Source of the DNA: Arabidopsis thaliana | Taxonomy: Eukaryota > Streptophyta > Magnoliopsida > Brassicales > Brassicaceae | Assembly (NCBI RefSeq): GCF_000001735.4 | Contig: NC_003074.8 | Coordinates: 13,020,101 to 13,084,100, forward strand | DNA length: 64,000 bases | Direction of reading: 5' to 3' | Shown: positions 26,083 to 39,522 of the stretch, in pieces | Numbering within the stretch: the first letter of the stretch is position 1 | How the letters are laid out: every line of letters begins with the position of its first letter | The notes under the pieces: generated by a model | What the model was told of the DNA's origin: nothing | Database searches by the model: none | What the model saw: only the letters and a program-made list of their open reading frames with translations | Made by a program: the position numbers and the translations under genes

Positions 26083-26677
26083 TCACACAGGCTCCGATTG
26101 GTAGTATTTCATAATAGCATAATGACATAAGTTGTTAAATAAAAAATTTGTAGAATGAAAAACTGTAGGACGAAATGTTTTTAAAAATATGTTGATTGGA
26201 TATATTTTACAGAATGTATCCAATTAACATATTGTTAATAAAAGTAATGTTTATCCTTAATATAATATATTAAAAATAAAGTTTATAATTAATTAAAAAA
26301 ATAATTTTTTAAAAAAATATATGAAAAGTTGATACTAAAGAATGTCAGATTACTAAAATTTATGAAAAGTTGTGAAAATGTTTTTTTGTATTATTAATGA
26401 TATAATTTTTGTTTGAACAATGATATTTTTTTCTTTTGCAATTGCTAATATTTAGTATATCTAGAATAAAAACAATCTATTATGCAAATAAACAATTATA
26501 TATTCCCATTTTTTGCATAATGAATTTATACTTGTAATTTTAGGCGAAAATAAAAATCCTGCATTTTTACTTTTTTAATGCAATTATGCAGATTTTCTTG
26601 ATTGGTAAATTTTCTACATAATCGCATTAGAAAACGCCATTATGCCATTATGCGTGTTACCAATCATAGTCACAATC
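26083..26677. mobile_element. Candidate non-autonomous TIR element
   Basis: It starts GCTCCGATTGGTA (26091) and ends TACCAATCATAG (26669), imperfect inverted termini with an 8-bp identical core. Both ends have further inverted similarity (cataatagcataatga / gccattatgccattatgcg). The flanks tcacacag and tcacaatc match at 5 of 8 bases, so target duplication is unproven. No transposase. Confidence 0.5.
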
Positions 26678-27721
26678 AAACTAAAATATATGTGACAAGA
26701 GGTTTGACCAAAAAAAAAAAAAGTTGACAAGTGGATGGAGAGAGAAAGTGAATCAGCTTCATTAACTACAGATAAGTACAAAACTAAAATTGTTCCCAAG
26801 GACAATAAAATCATGTACAAGGGTAGATCTACATTTAGTAAATAAAAACATAAACAAAAGAGATCAAAATTTAGTAATTTTTGACTTTGGAAATTTCATT
26901 TGGTGTGTTCATGGGAAAAGCAATTATTAATCATTCAAAGTGTTTAGTCTCCAGTTACATGCAAATCATCTTTTCATCATTGAAAATTCTCTAATTATGG
27001 CTAATATCTAAATGTAACCAAAAATCTAAACAAAATTCAAAACCCGTAAAAAATTTATTGGTTGAGGTAACATATAATTTCTAATAGAGGACAAAATCTT
27101 GCAAGATAAAGGGAATTTTCCTATGAAAAAGAGTTTTGGTCGTAAGTAAGAGAAAGAACTAGAGAAAGCAAGAGAGAAATAGTATTAAATGCGTTGTGTT
27201 GCGAATATTCCCGCCATTGGAATTCTCTCTCTTCCTATGACACACGTGCCTGTCTCCGTTAAGGGTATATTGTCGACAAAACTCGCTTGTCCCCACGAAT
27301 GTGGTACAAACAGAAAGCTTTTGGTGAATGTGGTTCAAACGAAAGTGTCAAACAAAAATGTGGTACAAATAATTTTTCCTGATGAAGAATATTAAATGCT
27401 TTTATATAAAACAATTTAAGAATATTAATTCAGTCCCGAGGCAGGTAACAGTCTTTCTTTAATTGTAGAGCGAGATGAAATCAACAAGAATACGTTCTTC
27501 GTTGTTGGAAAAAAAAAAAGATACGTTCTTTGTTTACCCATTTGATTTGTTCCCACTTCCCATTTGCAAACCTTAATGATATATTTGTTGAAAACTGATA
27601 TTAAGATTCGAAAACGTTATAATGGACACAGAGAGATGATCACAATATAAAAGGTTCGTGAATAATAAAACTAATAATGGACATTAGATCCTTTGAGGAT
27701 ATGTTCAGTTCATGCAAAATA
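26678..27721. other. Downstream flank of the prenyltransferase; nothing recognised
   Basis: AT-rich DNA. A short plus frame at 27189-27395 repeats the phrase 'gtggtacaaa' three times (27301-27368) but has no domain. The 3' UTR of the prenyltransferase gene is expected just below 27721. Confidence 0.5.
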
Positions 27722-29497
<1,776 letters not shown>

Positions 29498-29815
29498 AGG
29501 TTTCGTGCAAAAAAAAACTCCATTTTACCAAGTTTTGCAATTTTACTCTCTACTTCTAATAAATACAGATTAATCATATTAAATCCAAAATAATACGCAA
29601 TCTAACCTTTTTTTTATTTCCGTCATGTTTATAAAAATATTTAAAAGTTTGACACATAATATACTAAATGAAGCACTCGTAACGAAGACTTCAAATCTAT
29701 CTTTAAAAGTTTAAAAATCTACTTTTTGTGATCTTAAATACGTTTACAATACACGTTTAAGGTTACATTGTGTATTATTTTATACTTCGTATGATTAATC
29801 TGCATTTAAATGTGT
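29498..29815. mobile_element. MITE copy 4, right end eroded
   Basis: It starts AAGGTTTCGTGCAAAAAAAAAC and shares the 'tacagattaatcatattaa' arm, the central 'actcgtaacgaagacttcaaatct' (like 24970-25305) and the inverted 'cttcgtatgattaatctgcat' arm. The final ~30 bp of the right terminus are missing. Different flanks from copies 1-3 indicate an independent insertion. Confidence 0.55.
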
Positions 29816-30430
29816 TGTCTCTAATTTTTCAAGATTTCTTAAGTGGATGCTAGATCTGATCTTTCACCACTATCGGAGGAGATGTTCCTTTGATTTTTAG
29901 TGTTGGTAGTTTACTCAAATAAAAAGTTCACTTGTTTTTCATATCCGGGAAACATGGGAGGGCAAATAGAATCAAAAACTCTCAGAGCATCTTCAAACTC
30001 ACTCTACTTTTTCTTTTAAAACTCTATAATGAAATACATTTTTTTCCAACCCATTCTATATATTAATGTACAATTACACTATATATTAGGGATAAATCAT
30101 GTTCTATTTTATAATGACTTTATTTTTTAGTTAAAATTAAAAATTTACATTAAAGATGGTCTCATATCTTCCGACTAAATCTTTTAAAAAAATAAACTAA
30201 TTACTTCCAAATTATGATGTAGCCATGTTTTTGTTAATAATAATATTTTATTATTAAATAACATCGGTTACAAGCCATGAGACAAGTCATATACTCCCTC
30301 CTTTTATTTATTTATTTGATATTTAAGATTTTTCCACATTAGTTAAGAAATTAATTAAATTTTGTTTATTTTTAAACTTTAACATCATTTATTATATATC
30401 TGAACATGAATCTACCAATAGTAAAACAAT
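29816..30430. other. AT-rich intergenic DNA
   Basis: No gene. A 'tactccctccttttatttatttattt' start at about 30293 is typical of short mariner-type MITEs in plants, but no matching end was located. Confidence 0.4.
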
Positions 30431-31025
30431 ATGTAGAACATAAAGTACGCTCAGAAGTTATGACTATTCTATCGAACGATGATGGTGTAGAATGGACCAG
30501 TGCAAAAAGCTCATTTACTACCGATCTGGTGGACCTCCGTATCGATCTGTAGGCCTTTGTAAAAAAGTTCTCCTTAGTTTCACCGACTCTCTCTTGTATA
30601 TACCTCACATATTATAAGTCATAGAGGCATGTGCTTTTTTATAGATCTATAGAGTTTTTAGTATTTTTGTTCTTTTATTCTTTTAGTTTTATTTCTTAAA
30701 ACCTTTGAAGGATTCTATATTACTCATAATCTCTCTCTACAAAGATCACATGTACATTGGTTATAATTAGCGAGTAGCTCTAACATGGAGTAAAACGATC
30801 GTTAGGCATGATTCCTAAATACTATAATGATTGCATGTGCACTACTATGATTGCATGTACACTTTCAGTTTAATATAGGATAAAATTTTGATAAGTAATT
30901 TTACTCGTAACAAGTTTTTGGCGCCGTTGTCAGGGATGCAAACACTGCTGGATTTTAGAGCTAAAATTTAGTCTAAGAATTTTCTTTTTGTTATTTCTTA
31001 TTTTCTATCTTAGTAGTTAGAGAAT
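30431..31025 (+). repeat. LTR relic followed by a tRNA-Asp primer-binding site
   Basis: At 30919-30936 the sequence TGGCGCCGTTGTCAGGGA matches the complement of the plant tRNA-Asp 3' end (TGGCGCCGTTGCCGGGGA) at 16 of 18 bases. This primer site is used by many Athila/Tat elements. The preceding DNA, ending ...cgtaaca at 30912, would be the LTR 3' end, and a leader of ~90 bp follows. No gag-pol remains. Confidence 0.6.
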
Positions 31026-31481
31026 TATGTGAATATATCAAACCTGATTATAATTCTTGTTTAATTAGAAGGATATACATACAAAAGTGAAATTCATACT
31101 ATTAGGCATAATTAGTCAATACGATGAGAGTTGGTTGATTATAACATAGTGATTTGATTTTTAGCTATTTTTCTATGATATTTTTCTTAAAACTTATACT
31201 TCACCACTATTAACCAATAAATATTAAAAATATTTTTTTTCCTAGAAAATCAATCATTTAGGAAAAGAGTTAGTACCTAACTTTACTTAACTGACACGAC
31301 TCTAAGACACACAGACCTGTTGACTTAACATACATACTTACTTATCTAATTATTAAAAACCTAAATTCAATTATCGATCAACAAAGATAAATATTAAAAA
31401 AAGTATGATTTAATGCATAATAAATATTAATTCAATCAATGAAAATAAACACTGTGAAATTTGAATAGTCATAAATTATTA

Positions 31482-31714
31482 TCTCTGTCCCTTTTGATTG
31501 ATTTTCCAAAAAAACAAATTGATTTTTAGATTTCTATGCAATGCTTATTAGTTATTACTGATGAATTGTGAACTTTAGACAAATAATTGAATATCATTGG
31601 TTTAAAATTATAGAAAAATATAAATCATAAGAAATAATATATTTATAATTAACTTTTTAATACACTTTTTTAATATGTGTATTTTTCTAGAAAATCAATC
31701 TTTAAGGAACAGAT
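31482..31714. mobile_element. Short mariner/Stowaway-like MITE
   Basis: The ~230-bp element has inverted ends: ctctgtcccttttgattgatttt at the left and the inverse of catctgttccttaaagattgatttt at the right. A second isolated right end of similar sequence lies at 31237-31262. TA target duplication is possible but lost in AT-rich flanks. Confidence 0.5.
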
Positions 31715-32972
31715 GAAGAATTAAATAAATATAAAATTTATTATATAGAAAGTTGAAAAATAAAATAATAAGTATGAAACAAATCAAAATTTCAATATTT
31801 CCAAATATGGAGTGAATACATAAATGCTTGGGATTAGGAAACGGAGAGTAGATCAACCAACCCCATGTTCCATATTCCAATTATGCATGCGTTTGCATGT
31901 TAGTCAATATAAATATGCTCTACGGTAGTTTTGGACCTTTGGTATCTTCTATTTCATTTTTTGATGATTCCAAACAGGTTCTATTCAAGAATATAATACA
32001 GAGTGAGTTTGTTGATAGACACGCAATGTTTAGCTGTTATTATGTATAAGAAAGTTAGCGATCGTATCCTTTTTGTATGTCATTTTTCCTGTCCCACCAT
32101 ACTATTTGTATTAATTTAATCCTAAATGGCATGTAAGTTTCGTCTCTTATTAGAAAATAAGCTTCGGTTATGATTTGTTTTAATTTACTTACAACTATTA
32201 TAGAAAATAAGCAATTCTCTTATTAATAAGATTTTAATAAATATGTATATTTAAAGTTTTAGTATCTTAAAATTTTATTAATGATTTTTATTATATTTTT
32301 AGTTTAGTTTTGAAATTGAAAAAAATAAACTATTATAAGAATTAATGCATTAGAAATATATTTAGATTAAATATAAAATATGCTTTTTTATCATACAACA
32401 CCAAAAATATATCTTCTAATTGATTAATATTAAAAATAATTTTAAAGATTTTTTTGAATTTTTTTGTTGGTCAATGTCAGAGTAAATAACCAGTTTACCG
32501 AAATTGTATGTTTATGATGTTAACTAGATGATATATTGTATGTCATATATGTGGTCATGCAATATATTTACTGCGTATAACTTGACATACAATAATATAC
32601 TTGGCATATGTGACCATGTATTCTCCTATAATTTGTATAGCTAACAATCTTTTTTCCTTATTTTTTATAAACATGTGTAACTTTTAGTTTATTAGACGAA
32701 CAACTGCAACATTTGATATACTTGATATCTACGTACAGTTACATCTTTCTTGATACTTTATTATTTTAATTTGTTTTCTTACCAAAATATTTTTAGATAA
32801 ATTGTTGTAACGTTTAATTGAACTGTTGAAATATTCCATTCAATTGACTAATCATTGTAATTTTTAGTGTAGTATAAATATATTTGATATCTACCGTCGC
32901 GTTTTTGGTATACCTCTTCGCATAATATAATGGAAAACGTTTCGATAAATATTCATCTAAAATTCATGATAG
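31715..32972. other. AT-rich DNA including segmental duplication copy 6 (31790-32190)
   Basis: 31790-32190 repeats 'aatgcttgggattaggaaacggagagtagatcaaccaacccc' through 'aaataagcttcggttatgatttg', the distal module found at 17040-17420. It links the far side of the prenyltransferase to the duplication block. The rest (32200-32972) is AT-rich with no recognisable feature. Confidence 0.6.
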
Positions 32973-33017
32973 AATTATTACAACACTCTTTTTTTTTTTT
33001 TTTCTTCGAAAGCTTTA

Positions 33018-36000
33018 TTAACTTGCATAATCGTTATCATGGCTTACAAGAATATGTAAGAAACTAGGACAAGAGTGATACAAAGACCATTGTTCCGGAC
33101 ATGAAATAACATTTTTTGCTAAAAAATCTGCGCACATATTCCCGTCCCGATATTGGAATCCTATTGTATCTGAGGTGAAACTTGCTCTCCATGGATATAT
33201 GTCGGAGATGTACCGTTGGAGACGTAAGTTTTTTGTATTGCTAGCGATTAATCTGTTGATGACTTGATTATCACCTTCAAACTCTACAAAACGATATCCC
33301 AAACCCCAAGTGCATTGCATTGCCCAAATTAAGGCCGTGCATTCAGCTTCTTCTATTGTATAACAACCTTCATATTTTCCCATACCACAGTTGAGGACGA
33401 ATCCTTCTGTATTCCGAATAATCTACCCTAATCCCGACACAGTGTCTCCTTCATGGTGTGAAACATCGTAATTTTATTTAACCCATCCATGTTTTGGTTT
33501 TTTCCATTTCTTTTGTGTTTGAGACCGTAGAGGAAGCAGTTGCTGCTGACTCCCCTGTTTACTAGTAGGGTCGTTAGATGTAGAGAGCCATTCTTGGGTG
33601 TCCGCTACTGCCAACTGAATTACCTTAGTAAAATCCATGGGTTGCTTGTTGAAGACTAGATTGTTACGAGATTTCCATAATCTCCACATTAGCCAGAAGG
33701 GTAGACATTGAGGAAGCTTGTCTAAATGAGGGTGATTGTGTAATCCGAACAAATGTCGTAACTTGTCCTCCAATGACACGTTGGTGTCGCCAATTAGATG
33801 AGTTGGGAATCCAGCCGCTCTCCAATCAGAGGTTGCAAAGTCGCATGAAAAAACAGGTGGTCACTTGTTTCAAGTTCATTACAACAGTAAGCACAGTGAG
33901 GATTGACCTTGATGTTTCTTCGGCGAAGGTTTGATGCTACACCAATGGCTCCTGATGCCATTCTCCATAGGAAGTGCTTGATTTTTGGTGTGAGATTTGA
34001 TCTCCATATACTTGTTGCAATATCCGGGCTTGCAGCCAAAGGAGGTTGTGGACTAGATTCGGAATCTGATAACTCATTCGCTAGCCAATATCCAGACTTC
34101 ACAGTATAGATACCATTACTAGTGTAGTTCCAGATATAATCGTCACGATGATGACTTCTGGGAATATAGACCTTTTTACCAAATGATGGTCAATGGGGTC
34201 AATCATGGAATAGATTTTGGAGGTGTCCCATTGTCGTGTCATCTCATCCATTAGTAGCTGTACTTTTGCCTCAGGATTTACGGCCGGTAAAACCAGAGGT
34301 GGTCTCGGCGGAGTTGTCGGTAGCCAGGGATCCAACCCTATTTTTGCATCCTTTCCATCTCTAATGACGAGTTGTAATCCACTTTGAAGTAGTTCTCGCC
34401 CAAAACGCAAAGAGTTCCATCCATATGATGGTTGTGTTCCTTTGGTAGCGTTAAGTATTGAACCATCTCTGAAGTATCGTGCTTTAAGCAGTCGGAATAA
34501 AAGAGATTGAGGTCGCTGTATCAGTTTCCATACCTGATTTGCCAATAGAGCTTGGTTGAACTTATGCAAATCTCTAAATCCCAACCCACCATTTTTCTTA
34601 GAGCGTGACATTTTCTTCCATGAAACCCATGAGAGTTTCCTCTTATCAGGCGTTGAACCCCACCAAAACTGAGCTATCATGCTGTTGATTTCAGAACAAA
34701 TTTCCTTAGGTAGTTGAAAGCAATTCATTGAGTAGATCGGCATCGCATAGGCTACTGCTTTTATTAAGGTTTCTTTTCCTGCTGCTGAGAGGAATCTGTT
34801 CTGCCACCCAGAGATTTTATGTTTGACCTTTTCTTGAATATATTGGAGCATCTCTTTTTTCTTTCTTCCAAATTGTTCGGGTAAACCGAGATATTTCCCA
34901 CCCCCGCCAGTGTTTGGAATATTGAGCGTTTGCTTGACATAGTCACACATATACTCATACACTCTATTGCCAAACGTGATTGATGATTTCTCCAAATTTA
35001 TCATCTGTCCTGACGCATCCCCATATTCTTTGAAGATTTTCAACAGTTCCTGACTATTCTCTTGATTTGCTTTCAAGAAAAATAGTAAATCATCAGCAAA
35101 GAGGAGGTGAGTAATTGCAGGACCACCATTACTGATACGGATGCCTTGAATTCTTTTTTCTTGTTGCGCATGATCCAAGAGTGAGCTTAACACATCAGAG
35201 CATAAGATAAATAAATATGGAGACAACGGGTCACCTTGACGTAACCCTCGTTCTGCGTTGAATCGACCATAAGGCCTGCCATTTATCAAGACTGAAAAGG
35301 AGACAGAGCCCACACATGACATGATCCACGATACCCACTTTGGGTCGAAACCTTTCTTGTGGAGTACTGCTTCAAGGAACCGCCAATCAATTCTGTCATA
35401 AGCCTTACTAATGTCTGTCTTGACCGCCATATAAGAATTGGAACATCGCTTTCAAACTCGTAGGGAGTGGTGGATCTCGTGTGCTATGAGGACATTATCT
35501 GTTATTTGACGTCCCGGTATGAATGCGGCTTGGTTTTCTGACACAACCTCTGAGAGTATGGACTTAAGTCGCTTGACAAGAATCTTGGAAATGATCTTAT
35601 ACAAGACGTTACATAAGCTGATGGGTCTGAAATCTTTCATTGTTTTTGGAGGATTGAGTTTTGGTAGCAAGCAAAGATTTGTATGATTCCATTCCTTATT
35701 CATGACCCCAGTGCTGAAAAAGTTTTTTACCTCTGTTGCAATGGCTGGTCCTACAATCTCCCAATATTGTTGGAAGAAAGCTGCTGTGAATTCGTCGGGA
35801 CCTGGCGCTTTAGTTCTGCCAATAGAAAACAAAGCACTACGGATTTCTTCAGTTGTGATATCACCCAGAAGGTTGTCGTTCATCTCTTTAGTAACAAGAG
35901 GCTTAATTCTGCTTATCACTGCTGTCAGATCTGGATTGGAGGAACATGAAAACAAGTCTTTAAAGAAACGTTCCGCTTCTGTAGCAACGGCTTGATTACC

Positions 36001-37139
36001 AAAAATATCAACTCCCGTGGTATCTTGGATCGATGTGATTTTGTTTCGAGCAATTCTGTTTTTCGTTGCAGCGTGAAAGTATCTTGTATTCCGGTCACCC
36101 TCTTTCATCCATTGGTTCCTGCTTTTGTTCTTCCAATAGATTTCTTCATTCCGATAGGCTTGGCGCAGTTGTGATCGCATGTGATGTATTTGGTCGACAG
36201 TAACGCACGAATCGGTATGAGCCTATCAATGGCCATTGTCAACTCTTTGATTTCCTTAGCAGAATTTGTATTATTCTCCTTTTTCCAGGCTGACAAATTG
36301 TGTCTGCATCCTTTTATTCGATCAGAAACTGAAGCTGCAACCCCTTCTGCTTTGTGATTCCAGCTTTGTTCCACTACTGCGTCTATTTCCGGGATGTTAC
36401 ATAATCTGCTATCAAAATGAAAACATCTTCTGCCTCTCTCTGTACTTCTCGTAATTTTGATAATGGTTGGTCTGTGATCCGATTCAATCATTTCTAGATA
36501 TTCGATCTCCGATGCCGGGAATTTTGCCCTCCATTCATCGTTCGCAAAAGTCTGATCCAACCAACATTCAACCATATGAGTTTTGCGTTTGCCCATCCAC
36601 GTCATATTATTGCCCGTGAAAGGTAAATCAGATACCTTACAATTTTGCACCATGTTTCTAAAATCAACAAAACTCCAATTTTCTCTTACCCTTCCACCTC
36701 TCTTTTCATTAGCATTAAGGATTTCATTGAAGTCCCCACACATGAGCCATGGCCCTTTCCTTTGTATTGCAATTCTTTGAAAGTCTTTCCCACAATATAT
36801 GTCTAAGCTTTCTTTTAGGATGCCCATAAACGCAAGAGAAATAAAAAGAAGCTTCTTTATTATTTATCTTACAATCGATAAGTTTGCATCAAAAGAAAGA
36901 AAAGACACGGAAACAGACTTTTTCCACAACAAAGCTATACCACCACCAATGCCTAACGGTGAAACACACTTGACATAATCATACCCTATCTGAGCAGCCA
37001 CATCACGAACTACATCATCAGGGTTCTTCGTCTCAACCAGAAAGAGTATGTCCGGGAAATAAGTCGCCTTAATTCCCTTGAGGCGTCGAACTACCAAGGA
37101 CCCTTTCACTCCTCGGCCGTTCCAAAAGGTTGTATTCAT
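33018..37139 (-). pseudogene. LINE ORF2: endonuclease, reverse transcriptase, zf-RVT and RNase H
   Basis: Minus strand, in order. The endonuclease/phosphatase fold is at 37139-36300 (NTTFWNGRGVKGS, then DILFLVETKNP, GDFNEIL, ESDHRPTII); it is broken by a stop near 36861 and a frameshift near 36790. The RT is at 36180-34700 (TKAPGPDEFTAAFFQQYW, FRPISLCNVLYKIISKIL, QAAFIPGRQITDNVLIAHEI, KTDISKAYDRIDWRFLEA, GLRQGDPLSPYLFIL, and the catalytic FADDLLFF near 35090). A frame change falls near 35440. A zf-RVT-like zinc region is at 34102-33794 (HFLWRMASGAIGV, CAYCCNELETSDHLFF). A terminal RNase H is at 33400-33018 (EAECTALIWAMQ, DGNMCADFLAKN). Three or more lesions mean it cannot make ORF2p, but the RT catalytic core is intact. 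Confidence 0.9.
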
Positions 37140-38218
37140 CCTGACTCCGGTGGCTTATGGCCCACCGTACCATCACTGTTGTTGGTTGGTGTTGTTGTAG
37201 CATTTGATCCTCTGTTTGTTGTTGAAGAACTTCCCACATCTGTTGGGACAACAAACCAGTCACGTCTCTCAAACACTTCAGATTGGCCTCTCTTGCGCTT
37301 GAAGAACTGCTCTTGTGTGTCTTCCATAGCAAAAGTATGACGCATAGCATTGTAGACTAATTGAGGCGACTTGATGTCTTCTGGAACTGAAGAGGGCGGT
37401 GGAGGAGTTTTCCTCTTCTTTGAGCCCGACGGCGTTTCAGCGGCATTAGATGCCATAGGCATCTCTTTTTTAGGCGTAAGTAGATCATCAGGGACATCTG
37501 GAAACCGGTCTTCATCATCGTCGTCATCATCCGCCGGTTCGTCAGGGGTTGGATTTTCTTCATTTGGGCATTCACCGGCGTCGTGACTCCACATTCCACA
37601 GAGGGTATAGAAATTTCGCAGTTTTTCATAACGGAACTTCAGGACGGTAGCCGCATCTCCGAATTGGAAAATCCTTTGGAAACGGAGTGGGTTATTGATG
37701 TGCCATAGAAGACGGACGCGGACATAATCCACCAAGACCGCACCTTCTCCAGCAAAGTCAGTTTCCATGAAGTGTCCCATGTTCTCTCCTATTGAGATAA
37801 CCATTCGTTATGTCAAGAAGTTGAGGGGGATACCACGAATTTGAACCCAAAAGGGGATCCTTTTCAGATCTTCATCGGAGTGAAGGGGGGTCCATTTCTG
37901 TACAACGCACATCCAATTATTAAAGGACCAAGGTCCCCTACGCAGAACCGAAAGCATCGATTCTTCAGATTGGAACAGGAATTGGACTTTCCGGTTCTCC
38001 AGGATTCTCCCCGTTACTTCATCACCCACACCCCACAGTCTCGGCATGGTAGAGAGCATAGCCCTGAGGTTTTGTTTCCTTGGATTCGTCGGTTTGACTA
38101 TGAGACTGAATCTGCTCTCGTTTGCAGCATCTTCACAGAGATCTAAGGGGAGATTAACAATCTCATCTTCGATTCCCAAGGAGATGTCTTGTAGATGCTT
38201 TCGGATCTTGTCCGTCAT
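37136..38218 (-). pseudogene. LINE ORF1: gag-like RNA-binding protein with one nonsense codon
   Basis: The best start is ATG at 38218 (MTDKIRKHLQDISLG), as in other plant LINE ORF1 proteins. The first part matches the DUF4283-type domain (RRGPWSFNNWMCVVQKW, IPFWVQIRGIPLNFL). One in-frame TAA at 37805-37807 interrupts it. The same frame then continues (GENMGHFMETDF, then an NFYTLCGMWSHDAGEC zinc-knuckle region where the first Cys is Tyr) into an acidic and Lys-rich tail ending at 37136, where it touches ORF2. Its role would be to coat LINE RNA. A single base change could have caused the stop. Confidence 0.85.
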
Positions 38219-38516
38219 GATTAGAATGAACAAAGGGAAAGGAGCACTTTCACTCTGGTCAACAAAACGATTCCAGAGACAGACACATGATTTATATAGA
38301 ACAAGGGGATTAGCGGTTGAGAGGGTAACCGTTAAGCCGTTGTTCCATCCCGACATAACCGCCGGTAACCGACGAAGGACACTCTCAGGAAAGGAGAGAC
38401 GGTTAGAGACGAAGAGATACAATCTCCAAACGAATCGCCAGGATTGCTTTTCTTTTTTTTTTTTTTTTTTCTTCAGGATTGCTTCTCTCTCATTTTTTTA
38501 ATTATTACAACACTCT

Positions 38517-38961
38517 CAGTACATGATTTGGATAGATAAATTTAAAATCAGCTATTGCGTAACAATATCCATATATAGTGGAAGAAAAAACTCCTCAATT
38601 TTCCTAGATTCACGTTTCTCTTAAAAGGTTACAAGTTTTGTTTAATTGACTTTTAGTTACGAATGCTTTGAATAATTATTTTCTCTGTTGAAAATGTTAC
38701 TTTTATACTAGAGACTCTAAAACTTACCTACGTATTGATATAAACCCAACACGTTAGAAGCTTTCCATTATGTGTTAGTGATAAGATATGCAAACTCGGA
38801 AAAACACACAGCTAGCAAAGACATACAAGTGATAAGAGAAGAACATCTGCTACTAGGCTTGTCCGAAAGGGGCAGATAATTAAAAAAAAGTAATCTTTGT
38901 ACTCATCACCCCCAGAGCCATCCTAATCCATCTTGTTACTTCAACGAAATATTATTGTTAG

Positions 38962-38996
<35 letters not shown>

Positions 38997-39522
38997 AGTT
39001 TTCTTATGCACTTTGCTTAGCATTTATTGTTTCTCTCTGAAATATGATTGAACACAATAAACTTTAATCAATATATTTAGTCTGATTCCATTAAGTAATA
39101 TGAACATAAAGGCTAACAACGAGTTTATAGAGATGTTGAATCCTTAAAATCTGCACACCGCGAAAGAGATAGAGTAAAACTGGTGCAACTAAATTATAAT
39201 CCTGAATCATTTTGTGGAGTCGTAAGTAAAACTAAATTTCATATTATTTGGTTATTTTCTAGATCTTTAGGTATTGCTTCATTTTAGTTGTAGATTGCTT
39301 GAACGAGAAGGAGAACGAGCATTTAGCATTTTTGGGAGAAAGCTTTCAAATGACAGCAACAAATGACCTTCTCTACATTAAGAGTCAATCTTAAATCTCT
39401 ATGTTCATCACATGACATTAGTTGTCACCTTGGGACATCTAAGGCACATTCACTTTTTGTTACCTTTGATCCGAATCAAAGGACATCGAAGAAGAGATAT
39501 GTATAAGCCCAAACAGAAAATT
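38517..39522. other. Intergenic DNA with long poly(A) tract (38962-38994)
   Basis: It contains a 33-base A run that is not attached to any recognised LINE or SINE. Around 39140-39360 a plus frame reads protein-like segments (ESLKSAHRERDRVKLVQLN near 39143 and LLEREGERAF near 39297) separated by stops, perhaps an eroded exon pair. I cannot identify the source. Confidence 0.4.

Larger units (their letters stand above)
32973..38516 (-). mobile_element. Near full-length L1-type LINE with 17-bp target duplication
   Basis: The minus-strand LINE spans about 32990-38499. The duplicated target aattattacaacactct is perfect at 32973-32989 and 38500-38516. The 3' end carries a poly(A) tail (T run at 32990-33003 on plus). 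The order from the 5' end is a short leader, ORF1 (gag-like), then ORF2 with endonuclease, RT, zf-RVT and RNase H domains. The 5' leader includes a ~24-bp A run (minus) bracketed by two copies of a gaagcaatcctg-like string, an odd local duplication. Full length with a perfect duplication suggests a moderately recent insertion, though both ORFs now carry lesions. Confidence 0.93.

Noticed and set aside
27189..27395. Small plus-strand protein gene near the prenyltransferase
   Set aside because: No domain, no promoter or splice context, and it contains a short repeated phrase; probably chance.
34099..38501. Plus-strand frames opposite the LINE ORFs
   Set aside because: They are shadows of the minus-strand LINE coding sequence.
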